Assembly: GCA_017512705.1 (NCBI GenBank)
Contig: JAFWEX010000001.1
Span: 18,259 to 82,258 of the forward strand
DNA: 64,000 nucleotides
Direction: 5' to 3'
From: Paenibacillus sp.
GTDB taxonomy: Bacteria > Bacillota > Bacilli > Paenibacillales > Paenibacillaceae
Numbering within the stretch: the stretch's first letter is position 1; the number at the start of each line of letters is the position of its first letter. This document shows, piece after piece, positions 32,855-41,845 of this stretch. The notes beneath the pieces are model-generated. The model saw only the letters and a program-made list of their open reading frames with translations, did no database searches and was not told where the DNA came from. A program made the position numbers and the translations under genes.

Positions 32855-34153
32855 TTATGAGAATTTCGGCAGCCAGTCACCGTGAGCCTCAATCAAGTCG
32901 TCGCACATGGCCACAATGTCGTCCATGGACAGTTCGGCAGCCGTATGCGGATCAAGCATAGCGGCATGATAGATGTGCTCTTTTTTACCCGTCATCGCCG
33001 CTTCAATAGTCAGCAATTGAGTGTTGATGTTCGTGCGGTTCAGTGCTGCCAGCTGTGGTGGCAGGTCACCAATATACGTTGGGCTAATGCCAGAACCATC
33101 AACTAGACAAGGCACTTCGACACAAGCTTCGCGTGGCAGGTTCGTGATGAGTCCGTTGTTCATGACGTTACCGCCGATTTTGTACGGACGATCTGTTTCC
33201 ATCGCTTCGATGATATGCGAAGCATATTCCCGGCTGCGCGTATGCTGGATGTTCTCACTCGCAAACAACTTCTCCCGCATGTCCTTCCACTCTGCAATCT
33301 GGTTTACACAGCGGCGCGGATACTCATCTAGCGGAATGTTGAAGCGCTCGATCAGCTCCGGGTAGTTCCGTTTGATGAAATACGGATGATACTCTGCGTT
33401 ATGCTCGGAGGATTCAGTGACATAGTAACCGAAGCGATGCATCAGCTCATAACGCACCATGTCGTCATGGGTTTCCTGCTGTTTCTGTCTTGCCAGGCGT
33501 TTGATCTCTGGATACAGATCAACGCCATCCTTTGTCACCTCCAGCAGCCAGGCCATATGGTTGATCCCGGCAATTTTGGCAACGACACCGGTCTGGTCAA
33601 TGCCCAGCGCATCGAAAAGATGTGGTACACAGACCTGTACGCTATGACACAGCCCAATTGTTTTGATCCCGCCATGTACGTTCATCACGTTGGTGAGGAC
33701 AGCCATCGGGTTCGTGTAATTCAGGAACCAGGCGTCCGGGCATACTTCCTGCATGTCCTTGGCAAAATCAAGCATCACCGGGATGGTACGCAGGTTACGG
33801 AAAATGCCACCTATGCCGAGGGTATCAGCAATGGTTTGACGCAGGCCATACTTCTTCGGAATTTCAAAATCCGTGATCGTACACGGGTCATACCCGCCTA
33901 CCTGAATGGCATTGATGACATATTTAGCTCCGCGAAGTGCTTCCTTGCGGTCATGGTATGTCTTGATGGAACAGCGGCTTCCCAGTGATTGCGCCAAGCT
34001 TTTTAACAAGCGCTCCGAGTCACTTAGACGCTCGGCATCGATATCGAATAAGGCCAGTTCAAAGTCCTGCAGGGCCTCCGTCATCATGACATCACCCAAT
34101 ACATTTTTCACAAACACGGTGCTGCCTGCACCAAGAAACGTAATTTTGTTCAT
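32855..34153 (-). CDS. melA: Alpha-galactosidase, glycoside hydrolase family 4 (MelA-like)
   Basis: NAD- and Mn-dependent glycosidase of 432 residues, acting in the cytosol by a redox mechanism. The Rossmann motif is FLGAGSTVFVKNVLGD at the N-terminus. Metal and substrate residues sit in NYTNPMAVLT, GLCHSVQ and GINHMAW, and DADRPYKI-like and NLPREACVEVPCLVDG segments follow. E. coli MelA has 451 residues. AAGGATG precedes the ATG at 34153; the frame to 34210 lacks a site. It is divergent from an AraC regulator, with a cre-like site between. Alpha-galactosidase is favoured over alpha-glucuronidase by the CHS motif, from memory. Confidence 0.9.
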   Translation of the reverse strand: MNKITFLGAGSTVFVKNVLGDVMMTEALQDFELALFDIDAERLSDSERLLKSLAQSLGSRCSIKTYHDRKEALRGAKYVINAIQVGGYDPCTITDFEIPKKYGLRQTIADTLGIGGIFRNLRTIPVMLDFAKDMQEVCPDAWFLNYTNPMAVLTNVMNVHGGIKTIGLCHSVQVCVPHLFDALGIDQTGVVAKIAGINHMAWLLEVTKDGVDLYPEIKRLARQKQQETHDDMVRYELMHRFGYYVTESSEHNAEYHPYFIKRNYPELIERFNIPLDEYPRRCVNQIAEWKDMREKLFASENIQHTRSREYASHIIEAMETDRPYKIGGNVMNNGLITNLPREACVEVPCLVDGSGISPTYIGDLPPQLAALNRTNINTQLLTIEAAMTGKKEHIYHAAMLDPHTAAELSMDDIVAMCDDLIEAHGDWLPKFS

Positions 34154-34256
34154 CTCAAGTTCATCCTTTCCGAAAAAATGTTGTACCCCAACTATAGGCC
34201 GAATAGGCACATATCACTATGGCTCAACCCCTTCCAAACATGGCATAATCCCATTT

Positions 34257-34272
34257 CTGTTTCCGTTTTCAT
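34257..34272 (-). promoter_or_regulatory. cre-like site in the melA/AraC divergent region
   Basis: On the minus strand ATGAAAACGGAAACAG fits the cre consensus at 15 of 16 positions, 104 bases before the GH4 start. A TATAAT-like element near 34298 could serve the AraC gene, but no clear -35 is seen. Confidence 0.45.
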
Positions 34273-34378
34273 TCAGTATTTGCGCTGTATACCTGTTATA
34301 ATTTAATCTAATTACAAGTGAAAAAGCGTGAAGCAAGTATAGGATGACTGGATTGTTATCGTCGTAAGGAGGGGGAAC

Positions 34379-35215
34379 ATGAGTCGGAAAATTGAAATGA
34401 ATGTGGTTGCTGCGGGTTGGACACAGATGGAGCTGGTTTTATTATTTTATGGCTGGGAGGCGTGTGATCCTGCTCATTATTGGGGGCCGGGGGTACGTGA
34501 TTCCTATATTGTGCATTACATTCATGAAGGCTATGGCACGGTGTATATGGGAGATCGGAAATATCGTCTGACCCAGGGACAAGGATTTGTTATATTACCG
34601 GACACTGTTATTCATTATGAGGCAGATGAGCAGGAGCCTTGGACATATTCATGGTTTGGCTTCCGAGGTGTGCAGGCGAAGGCATTCATGCAGCGTGCAC
34701 AGCTAAGTCAGGAGCATCCTGTGTTTGAGGCTCGCGATCCAGGCACCATGGCAGAGTTATACGACGAGATGGTTCAAGCTGGAGCGAGCTCACTCCCGGG
34801 AGGAGACGTCCTGCATCAGAGCTTGTTATATCGACTTATGGCAGCACTAATCGCATCTTCGCCGATGAAGGAAGAAGACAATCCGCTGCTTTCCACGAAA
34901 GAGACGTATATCCGGCAAGCGGTGCAGTTTATGGAGAATCGCTATAGTCAGCGTACTTCCATTCTGGATATTGCGCAGGCTGTGGGGTTAGACAGAACGT
35001 ATTTATCGGGTTTATTCAAAGAGCGATATGGCAAGTCATTGCAAGCTTTTTTCCTGGAGTATCGTATGAATCGTGCAGCAGAGCTCTTGCGCAATCCGAT
35101 GTTGTCTGTGAGTGAAGTAGCCCACTCTGTTGGGTATACCGATCCGCTACTTTTTTCCAAAATGTTCAAGCGCGTAACTGGAGTATCTCCTAAAGGTTCG
35201 CGATTGCGTGATTAG
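34379..35215 (+). CDS. AraC family regulator, likely controlling the alpha-galactosidase
   Basis: 278 residues. An N-terminal cupin-type sugar-binding domain (HYWGPGVRDSYIVHYIHEGYG in part; QGQGFVILPDTVIHYEAD; WFGFRG) resembles MsmR/AraC-type regulators. The C-terminal double HTH is visible (ILDIAQAVGLDRTYLSGLFKE; VSEVAHSVGYTDPLLFSKMFKR). AAGGAGGGGG precedes the ATG. Divergent transcription with the GH4 gene and the shared upstream region suggest it activates that gene in response to melibiose- or raffinose-type sugars. Confidence 0.9.
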   Translation: MSRKIEMNVVAAGWTQMELVLLFYGWEACDPAHYWGPGVRDSYIVHYIHEGYGTVYMGDRKYRLTQGQGFVILPDTVIHYEADEQEPWTYSWFGFRGVQAKAFMQRAQLSQEHPVFEARDPGTMAELYDEMVQAGASSLPGGDVLHQSLLYRLMAALIASSPMKEEDNPLLSTKETYIRQAVQFMENRYSQRTSILDIAQAVGLDRTYLSGLFKERYGKSLQAFFLEYRMNRAAELLRNPMLSVSEVAHSVGYTDPLLFSKMFKRVTGVSPKGSRLRD

Positions 35216-35361
35216 CCGCACCCACTCGCTGCTGGTACCAGTTGTCTGATATCCTCAGCGCTGTCCTGAAGAGAGTAGAAGGGTGAAATGCAGATGCGAC
35301 AGGCATCGTTGTTATAACAGGGAGAAGATAGACGGAGTTCATTATGCAAAAGTGTAAAAGG

Positions 35362-35420
35362 AAAGGGTTGTCTGGAGTGAATCCATTGCAAGAATTCATC
35401 CCAGACAACCCTTTTAATAT
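35362..35420. terminator. Bidirectional terminator
   Basis: Perfect 13-bp stem AAGGGTTGTCTGG/CCAGACAACCCTT across a 25-base loop with TTTTAATATTT downstream, between convergent genes. Confidence 0.75.
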
Positions 35421-35524
35421 TTCCTCGTCCACACCGGACTGGGAACAGTCTGGCTTTCAGGGTAATATTTTTTTCTTAATCTTTAATTATTGATTCTTAG
35501 TTCTTGATTTATAATTCATAATTC

Positions 35525-37696
35525 TTAATGAGGTACTTGGGACTGAAAGTCATTTCGGCTGGACTGATCCGCATGATAAAAGACAATGTCACCATCCTTC
35601 AGTGGCCATCTTTTATTGTTGTTATTGAATGCAGGGAGGCGGTTGAAGCCCTCCAACTGCCACTGATTCATGAGTGGAGCATGGATATATTGCAAATGTG
35701 GTGTCTGTGTATTTCCATTGCGTAAACTTTCGATATTAAAGTTAACGACGATGTATCCATTTTTCAAAAAGGTATCGGACTTCTCATCTAACTTGTTCTG
35801 TCTGGCAAGAGGTTCGAGGTCAGTTCCTTTGGGGACGGCGTATACGTCCGCGGGTAGACTGTATTCCCCGTACCAATGCTGGATAGCTGCGTTAGCCCTG
35901 TCGACATTGACACTAGCTGGGATGTTGGTTTTAGGTCCAATCAATGTGCGAATCGGAGCCGTCAGAATCATCCAATCATACCGTCCGATCTCTGTTTTTT
36001 GGCGTGAAGTCTGATTGGCCATTTGTACCATATGTTCTGCTAAGGTGAGACGGTTACGTTCATTTGGTGACAATTCGTACGTGTATTGGTAACGTGCCGT
36101 ATCACTTAACTCTATGCTAGGTACATTACGCAACCGTGAGTTGAGAACAACAAACCGTTTCTCCACATCCTGCGGTGAACCAATTCGGATCAGACGTTCC
36201 TGTCCCCGGTGGTAGTAGAGGTCAACATCCTGACGGGAAGAGCCGTCGTTACTTATAAAGGAAAACGTAGGTGTTACTCGAATACCGTCCTGTTTTCCAA
36301 ACATATTGCCTTTTGTCTTGAGATCGAATTTGAAATGGTAACCTGTCTTCACTGCAGCGTTTCGGAAGCCTTGCTCCGGATGACTGCCAGGTCGAATCGG
36401 TAGCACGAATGGTGCAAAGTTCCCTCGGGAGTCACCATCAATGCTCTGTAGTCCGGTCCAGTAGCTATGGCCTGTAGGCTCTGGGCTACCTGGATGTTTG
36501 CGGAATACTTTTTCCCAGTTATAGTCGGATACATCGGTCACATGAAAATCATACAGTCTGCCGATCACATCCACATTTATTTTATCACTTGCAACGTGAT
36601 GAGTTAGATTCGTATTAGCATCGGGTTGTTCTGTAAAGCTCGCAGGTGCATTCTCGGCGATGTTCCTAAACTCGATGGTATAGTTCCCCTCGTCTACCCA
36701 TACCGGCAGATAGAACGTAGTATCCAACTGGTTAACAGGAATGTTGACCCATGTGTTGCTCGGAATGAACTGCGTACGGTCGGCTGTATAGACATCAAAC
36801 GGAAAAAGAACCTGTTTGATTCGGAAATATTTGGCGTAGTCCCGGTTTCCGTAGCCGGGATAACTGGATGCATCCAAGTGTTGTCCGGTTGTAGGGATAC
36901 GCACAATAAATGGACGTTCCAGGATGATCGCTGCACGAGTGGGATCGGGTACCGTTTTCTGATTATGCGGCTGGTCGTCTGACACCCATGCGTAGTTTAC
37001 AACAGGGGTATGCACGGTAACGGTGTTGATGTTATGGATAGGAAGAACTTTGTTGGCACCGCCGTTTACATTGCCAGGCAGCAGATCATAATAGATCTGG
37101 CCTGAGCTCTCCGTATTAGCTTTGTTAAGCAGGGAACTGCTAATCCTATGATTGGGTGTGTACAAAACATCCCGTCCGATCGTTGTTGGTGAAGGAATGT
37201 TGACGGGCGCAGGGCCATCCTTGGGTGTTTCCGCATCATTCATGATTATTGTATTGTTAAACTTCACCAAGTCATTTTTCACGGTGCTTTGGGGTGTATT
37301 TGTTTCAGCAATCCTCTTTAATAACTCCGTATCGTCCGGTACATCTGGGGGTGAATCCAGACCACCTGTTAGTTTGTTTGGTGTATACGACAGGGAGGAG
37401 GTTTGTCCGGGTACGACATGACTTTCCACCGCAGTATCATTTCTCGATTCCAGTGTCGGTGGAACATAACCCGAAGGATTCATAGTAATCGTTTCACCGG
37501 GTAAAGCGTAATTTTTCATGGTTGCTTTGACGATTTTGTATACCTCAAGATTGCTAATGGTCCAATAGGAATAGTCTCTAGTAATCTGGAAGTTGTACGG
37601 TCTTGGTACCGTATCATTCATCGGAATAGGTGTGCCATCCCGGCATCCTGTTTCATCACAGACCTCAGGCCCGGTTACAGTCCATTCTCTATTCAT
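35525..37696 (-). CDS. Large hypothetical (possibly DUF5704-type), probably the 3' part of a frameshifted gene
   Basis: About 720 residues of mostly beta-rich sequence without signal peptide or membrane segment, ending GDIVFYHADQSSRNDFQSQVPH. It may be the DUF5704 type of long Paenibacillus surface protein; the name is from memory and uncertain. The frame is open to 37735, overlapping the preceding ORF by 47 bases. The only plausible own start (37696) overlaps the previous stop and has no ribosome site. Skipping one base at that stop fuses the two as NVTISYE-R-EWTVTGPEVC, which reads as a continuous secreted protein of about 1,120 residues. Confidence 0.6.
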   Translation of the reverse strand: MNREWTVTGPEVCDETGCRDGTPIPMNDTVPRPYNFQITRDYSYWTISNLEVYKIVKATMKNYALPGETITMNPSGYVPPTLESRNDTAVESHVVPGQTSSLSYTPNKLTGGLDSPPDVPDDTELLKRIAETNTPQSTVKNDLVKFNNTIIMNDAETPKDGPAPVNIPSPTTIGRDVLYTPNHRISSSLLNKANTESSGQIYYDLLPGNVNGGANKVLPIHNINTVTVHTPVVNYAWVSDDQPHNQKTVPDPTRAAIILERPFIVRIPTTGQHLDASSYPGYGNRDYAKYFRIKQVLFPFDVYTADRTQFIPSNTWVNIPVNQLDTTFYLPVWVDEGNYTIEFRNIAENAPASFTEQPDANTNLTHHVASDKINVDVIGRLYDFHVTDVSDYNWEKVFRKHPGSPEPTGHSYWTGLQSIDGDSRGNFAPFVLPIRPGSHPEQGFRNAAVKTGYHFKFDLKTKGNMFGKQDGIRVTPTFSFISNDGSSRQDVDLYYHRGQERLIRIGSPQDVEKRFVVLNSRLRNVPSIELSDTARYQYTYELSPNERNRLTLAEHMVQMANQTSRQKTEIGRYDWMILTAPIRTLIGPKTNIPASVNVDRANAAIQHWYGEYSLPADVYAVPKGTDLEPLARQNKLDEKSDTFLKNGYIVVNFNIESLRNGNTQTPHLQYIHAPLMNQWQLEGFNRLPAFNNNNKRWPLKDGDIVFYHADQSSRNDFQSQVPH

Positions 37697-38900
37697 AGGA
37701 TATGGTGACATTACAATTATAAGTAACTTTCCCACTCATCTTCGTCCAGGCCTGCTTGAATAGATAATGATCAGCGAAGGCATTAGTATAAAGGGATTCG
37801 GAAGTAGGAATTCCTTTTAATACATTGAATGTCTCATTCCCTCTGTTATCTGACTTTATTACACCTGTAGCGTTGGGATCGAGGTCACTCCTGTCCACGC
37901 GTGTACCTGGAGAGGGCGATCCAATCGTCGGAGTGCAGCGAGCACTGCCGCTATCTCCACCACCATTGTCATTCCCGCCTCCGTTTCCCTGATCAACGCT
38001 GATGGTTGTTCGAGTCGTTAATTCAAATCCATCCTTTTCCCATAAAACCGTAATGTTGGTGCTTCCCCGACTAACTGCTTGTACCAACCCTGAATTACTG
38101 ACCGTAGCCACCGAGGGGTTGGAGGACTCCCATGTGGTTGTCCCACCGCTGCCAGTGTTTACATTGGTTTCCGCACCAAAGTTGCCATCCCCTGTTTTGG
38201 TTTTAACGGTTGCCTGAAGCTGTTTCGTTTGATTCAAGCCTATTTGTCCTCCAGGAGTGAGGTTGATTTCTTTGGTTATTTCGGCAACAGCGCGCCAGTA
38301 TATATCTGTATTAAATATATAATCTGCGGAATACTTGGGCGGATTATAAGGTCTGTATTCAATCGGTTCGATTACTCCACCGATTTGTGTTGTGAATTTA
38401 ACTTGTTTACCAGTGAAAGATTCTACACTCACCAGTATAGGTCTACCAGGTCGATAATGTGCTGTATTATCCATGTAAATGGGTTCTATAGAAGAATTGG
38501 TAATTTGGCTCCTAGGATATGTATTTCCTAAATTGTCTTTATAGTCTGAAGGCTGATAGCTAGGCTGCTCCAGAGATAAGTCTACACATACTAACGATGA
38601 TACAGGTTTGTTAGTAGACTCGATATTTAATAGCTCTTGACCATTGCACTCTCCCTCAACTTTCCATCTTAGATTATCCTGTTGATATATGTACACACCG
38701 ATATTAGTTGTTCCCTTTCCCTCTAAAGGAGTTACTTTTTTTTGCAATTTAGCTGGTGTTGGAGGCTCAAAGTGTGTAGCCTCCAACAAAGGTTTTGTAC
38801 CTGGCCCGCCGCCTGCAAAGACATAGTGGAACGGATTTAAAATAATACTAATTGTGAACAAACATAAAACAAGCTTTCTATAGATTGGACGTATATTCAA
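37689..38900 (-). CDS. Secreted Big2-domain protein, probably the 5' part of a frameshifted gene
   Basis: 403 residues from a TTG start behind AAAGGATG, 21 bases after the SLH gene. A signal peptide is clear (RKLVLCLFTISIILNPFHYVFA, cleavage before GGGPG). A bacterial Ig-like Big2 domain lies at about 215-305 (LQATVKTKTGDGNFG; TWESSNPSVATVSNSGLVQAVSRGSTNITV in part), followed by a Gly/Asn linker and a short region with paired cysteines. The ORF stops at TAG in mid-strand (CNVTISYE), and the next frame continues the strand. It is either truncated or part of a larger wall-associated protein. Confidence 0.65.
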   Translation of the reverse strand: MNIRPIYRKLVLCLFTISIILNPFHYVFAGGGPGTKPLLEATHFEPPTPAKLQKKVTPLEGKGTTNIGVYIYQQDNLRWKVEGECNGQELLNIESTNKPVSSLVCVDLSLEQPSYQPSDYKDNLGNTYPRSQITNSSIEPIYMDNTAHYRPGRPILVSVESFTGKQVKFTTQIGGVIEPIEYRPYNPPKYSADYIFNTDIYWRAVAEITKEINLTPGGQIGLNQTKQLQATVKTKTGDGNFGAETNVNTGSGGTTTWESSNPSVATVSNSGLVQAVSRGSTNITVLWEKDGFELTTRTTISVDQGNGGGNDNGGGDSGSARCTPTIGSPSPGTRVDRSDLDPNATGVIKSDNRGNETFNVLKGIPTSESLYTNAFADHYLFKQAWTKMSGKVTYNCNVTISYE

Positions 38901-38921
38901 TAAAAATCATCCTTTAATGAG

Positions 38922-40187
38922 TTAATTTGGTGCTACAAAAAAATCCGTACCATTTTTTAATGTAAGATGGACCTCTGGATTAAGTGTTTTGTCAAAGTGT
39001 AATAAACCTTCTCCCCAGTAGACTGGATTTTTCAAAACGAAAATCCCTTTAGGACTAAGCAATTTGTTAATATGAGATATTTCATAATTTTTGAATGCCT
39101 CGCTGCTAGGAGATGTTACTGGATTTATTGTTGGAGAATTAAATAAACTTCCTGCCTGCAAGCGACTCATAGTGTTATTGATGTTCAGATCATATTCAGT
39201 GAATGAGTAGTATGCTCCCCGTAGTAGCTTATCTTTTTCGTCAACAAAAGCTGGGTAATAAATACTTCGTTCACTTTCTTTGACATACGGATTGACAATA
39301 ATCCAATTTCTTATCTTAGCTGTAGCGTAATTTGTAACGGTCACCAATTCTTGATTTCTAACTTTTGAAAAATCACCAGTAATCTTGTTGTAATCATAAG
39401 ATTCAGAAAATTTTTCAGGGCCTTGTTTTTGATACCTCGGTGCAATCACATTCAAATTGGTCCCCGTCAATCCAACCTGCCTCAGCTCATTCAGCCCTTG
39501 GAGATCCGCAGGTTTTGTTTTGGCAAGAGACGCATAGCGAGCAATTAACACGGCGACTTCTGCTCGGGTTGTGGTGCGATTCACACCAAATGTCTTATCA
39601 CTTGCAACGCTCATCAATCCCGTCCCAAGGGCAACAGCAACTGCATTTTTTTGTGAATCTGCCAGCTTGCCTGTAAAATATTCCTTCGCCGGAATTACGG
39701 TGTTGGTCACATCCGAGAGGGCCTGTCCATAGTCTGCATCGACTACACTTAATCCTTGTGTTAGCCAGTCAGCCATCTCACCCCGATCAAGTGCAGCTTG
39801 GGCATTCAGTTTGCCCTTGTAGCTGGAGGGATGGATGAATCCTTTGGCTATCGCCGCAGAGACACTATTTTTAGCCCATTCCGGTACATCTGTAAAATTA
39901 TTCGCTTCTGCTCCCTTTAACTCCGGCTGGTCAGTCACGCGTGCCAAAATACTGGCCATTTCTGATTTGGTCACCGGCGAGCCTGGTTTAAACGTTCCGT
40001 CTGCATATCCCTTGAAATAGCCTTGCTCTACGGCTGAGTGAATAGCTGAGGATGCCCAGTGAGATGCGGGTACATCTTTAAACGTGGTGGTGACTTGTGC
40101 AGCTTCTACTGAACGATTACCTCCCATGCCTACAAATCCTGTAATTCCCCCTGCTAATAAAGCTAATGCCGCTACACTGGAGATCAT
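38922..40187 (-). CDS. S-layer homology domain protein with an in-frame stop at the original codon 4
   Basis: 421 residues from the ATG at 40187. After a signal peptide (ISSVAALALLAGGITGFVGM, cleavage near VEA-AQ) come three SLH domains, starting TTFKDVPASHWASSAIHSAV, NNFTDVPEWAKNSVSAAIAKG and a divergent third with TRAEVAVLIARYAS. These bind pyruvylated wall polymer. The remaining 200 residues match nothing I know. The good GAGGAG ribosome site fits an ATG at 40199, but that frame reads ATG AGA AAA TAG ATG. Translation from 40187 would need reinitiation and would lose the basic n-region of the signal peptide. Confidence 0.7.
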   Translation of the reverse strand: MISSVAALALLAGGITGFVGMGGNRSVEAAQVTTTFKDVPASHWASSAIHSAVEQGYFKGYADGTFKPGSPVTKSEMASILARVTDQPELKGAEANNFTDVPEWAKNSVSAAIAKGFIHPSSYKGKLNAQAALDRGEMADWLTQGLSVVDADYGQALSDVTNTVIPAKEYFTGKLADSQKNAVAVALGTGLMSVASDKTFGVNRTTTRAEVAVLIARYASLAKTKPADLQGLNELRQVGLTGTNLNVIAPRYQKQGPEKFSESYDYNKITGDFSKVRNQELVTVTNYATAKIRNWIIVNPYVKESERSIYYPAFVDEKDKLLRGAYYSFTEYDLNINNTMSRLQAGSLFNSPTINPVTSPSSEAFKNYEISHINKLLSPKGIFVLKNPVYWGEGLLHFDKTLNPEVHLTLKNGTDFFVAPN

Positions 40188-40215
40188 CTATTTTCTCATC
40201 AATCTGACTCCTCTC
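40188..40215 (-). promoter_or_regulatory. Ribosome binding site and original start of the SLH gene, followed by a premature stop
   Basis: GAGAGGAG (about 40208-40215), eight bases, ATG at 40199-40197, AGA, AAA, then TAG at 40190-40188 directly before the next ATG. Confidence 0.7.
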
Positions 40216-40389
40216 GATTTAAATAAGGTTGTGGCTTGTATGTACTGAATAGTTCCTAGATGCTAAATTTGTAATATTAATCTATATTCTACCATGTACA
40301 CCTAGGCTATTGGTATGATTTATCAACGCTCCCTCTTTTTTCTCTATTATTCAGTTGATTCTTCAGACCTACATTTCCTCCAAAAAAAC

Positions 40390-40427
40390 GCAAAAAAAGG
40401 CCACAAATCCGAAGATTCGTAGCCTTA
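40390..40427 (-). terminator. Terminator downstream of csaA
   Basis: Read on the minus strand, AAGGCTACGAATC folds with GATTTGTGGCCTT (one mismatch) and is followed by TTTTTTTGCG. It is 111 bases after the csaA stop. Nothing else was seen in the 338-bp gap between the SLH gene and csaA apart from the SLH ribosome site. Confidence 0.75.
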
Positions 40428-40537
40428 TGCTTTAAGGTCCCGAGAGTATCTAATTCATTATGAATTCCTCAATACATCAAGAATACTCCATTTTCCAACA
40501 TTTGAAAACCCCATCAATATCGAAACTGAAAATAAAG

Positions 40538-40867
40538 TCAGGCAATCGACGTGCCGTTCGGCAACGGATGATCTGGGGAGAGCAGGACGACATCACCTTC
40601 GCCAGGTATACCGCCTAGTACAAGGACTTCAGAGACGAAACCGGCAATCCGTCGAGGCGGAAAGTTAACGACAGCAACGACCTGTTTACCAATCATCATG
40701 TCAGGTGTGTAACGATGGGTGATCTGAGCACTGGAATTTTTGAAGCCGAGCGGCCCAAAATCAATTTTCATTTTGATGGCAGGAACACGAGCCTTCAGGA
40801 AAGATTCAGCCTCCACAACCGTACCAACACGAATGTCATGTCGCATAAATTCTTCAAAAGTAGCCAT
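40538..40867 (-). CDS. csaA: CsaA, tRNA-binding-domain chaperone
   Basis: Small dimeric OB-fold protein of 109 residues, matching the 110-residue B. subtilis CsaA. The core MRHDIRVGTVVEAESF, KIDFGPLGFKNSSAQIT and QVVAVVNFPPRRIAGFVSEVLVLG (in part) is diagnostic. It binds RNA and presecretory proteins and is proposed to act as an export chaperone. GAAAGGAG precedes the ATG at 40867. The frame is open further upstream to 40930 but without a ribosome site. It has its own terminator, and a hairpin separates it from udk. Confidence 0.93.
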   Translation of the reverse strand: MATFEEFMRHDIRVGTVVEAESFLKARVPAIKMKIDFGPLGFKNSSAQITHRYTPDMMIGKQVVAVVNFPPRRIAGFVSEVLVLGGIPGEGDVVLLSPDHPLPNGTSIA

Positions 40868-40934
40868 AAGATAAACTCCTTTCGGGTAGTACAACTTCGT
40901 ATAGTATAAATTAATATTGCACCAGAACAAACAA

Positions 40935-40966
40935 AATCCAGATTACGCTGAATCGTAATCTGGATT
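40935..40966 (-). terminator. Terminator downstream of udk
   Basis: Perfect 13-bp stem AATCCAGATTACG/CGTAATCTGGATT with a six-base loop. On the minus strand it is followed by TTGTTTGTT. Confidence 0.75.
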
Positions 40967-41010
40967 CTTAAACACATCTCCTGTGAAATGCGCACTGTAG
41001 TCTGATGAGA

Positions 41011-41643
41011 TTATGATCTGTTCCAGTTTTCTCCTGAGAGATACTTCTCGGTAAGGATGGATAACATCTGAATACCTACTTCATTGTGCCCACCCTCTGG
41101 GATTATGATATCTGCATACTTTTTGGACGGTTCGATAAATGCATCATGCATCGGTTTTACCGTTTCGAGATACTGTTTGTAGACGGACTGGATCGTGCGT
41201 CCACGTTCTTCCATGTCCCGCAAAACTCTGCGCAGAATGCGTACATCCGAATCGGTATCTACAAATACTTTGATGTCCAGAAGAGTACGAAGGTGCTCAT
41301 CAATTAGCACATGTAACCCTTCTACAATGACGATGTGGTTTGGCGCAAGCTCAATTGTTTCGCCTGCAGCACGATTATCTATGGTGAAGTCATACACGGG
41401 AGCATATGCCGCTTGGCCTTTTTTCAGCAGGGTAAGGTGCTCAATTAATAGATCATTGTCAAAAGCAAATGGGTGATCGTAATTCGTGAGTCGACGCTGT
41501 TCGGGTGTGAGGTGCGACTGGTCTTTGTAATAGTTGTCTTGGGATATAAATGTAACTTTAGCTGATCCCAGACGTTCGATAACGGAGCGAGCTACCGTTG
41601 TTTTACCGGAGCCGGTTCCTCCGGCGATACCTATAATGAGCAT
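41011..41643 (-). CDS. udk: Uridine kinase
   Basis: Pyrimidine salvage enzyme of 210 residues that phosphorylates uridine and cytidine using ATP or GTP. The P-loop is GIAGGTGSGKTTVA near residues 5-18. DNYYKDQSHL, NYDHPFAFD and the lid region DSDVRILRRVLRDMEERGR follow, with the usual C-terminal GGHNEVGIQML. Length and motifs match Bacillus Udk. It appears to be transcribed alone, ending in a strong hairpin. Confidence 0.95.
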   Translation of the reverse strand: MLIIGIAGGTGSGKTTVARSVIERLGSAKVTFISQDNYYKDQSHLTPEQRRLTNYDHPFAFDNDLLIEHLTLLKKGQAAYAPVYDFTIDNRAAGETIELAPNHIVIVEGLHVLIDEHLRTLLDIKVFVDTDSDVRILRRVLRDMEERGRTIQSVYKQYLETVKPMHDAFIEPSKKYADIIIPEGGHNEVGIQMLSILTEKYLSGENWNRS

Positions 41644-41845
41644 GGTTGTTCCATAAACCTCCCTAAAGTGGCAGCATGGTCAATCGATGAAGAATGCCAA
41701 AATATTATATTTTTGACCCCGATCTGCATGTCTGTCTGCGATTACACAATTCCTTCATTGTAGCATAGCTCAATGACTTTTTCATCTTAAGGAACAGACC
41801 ATGTTTTGCCTTTCAGGAAGAGGCATGCTTATCTATCGGTTTCAG

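Noticed and set aside
33386-33988. 200-codon open frame antisense to the alpha-galactosidase gene
   Set aside because: It is the shadow of a well-supported GH4 gene, with no ribosome site and no recognisable protein pattern.
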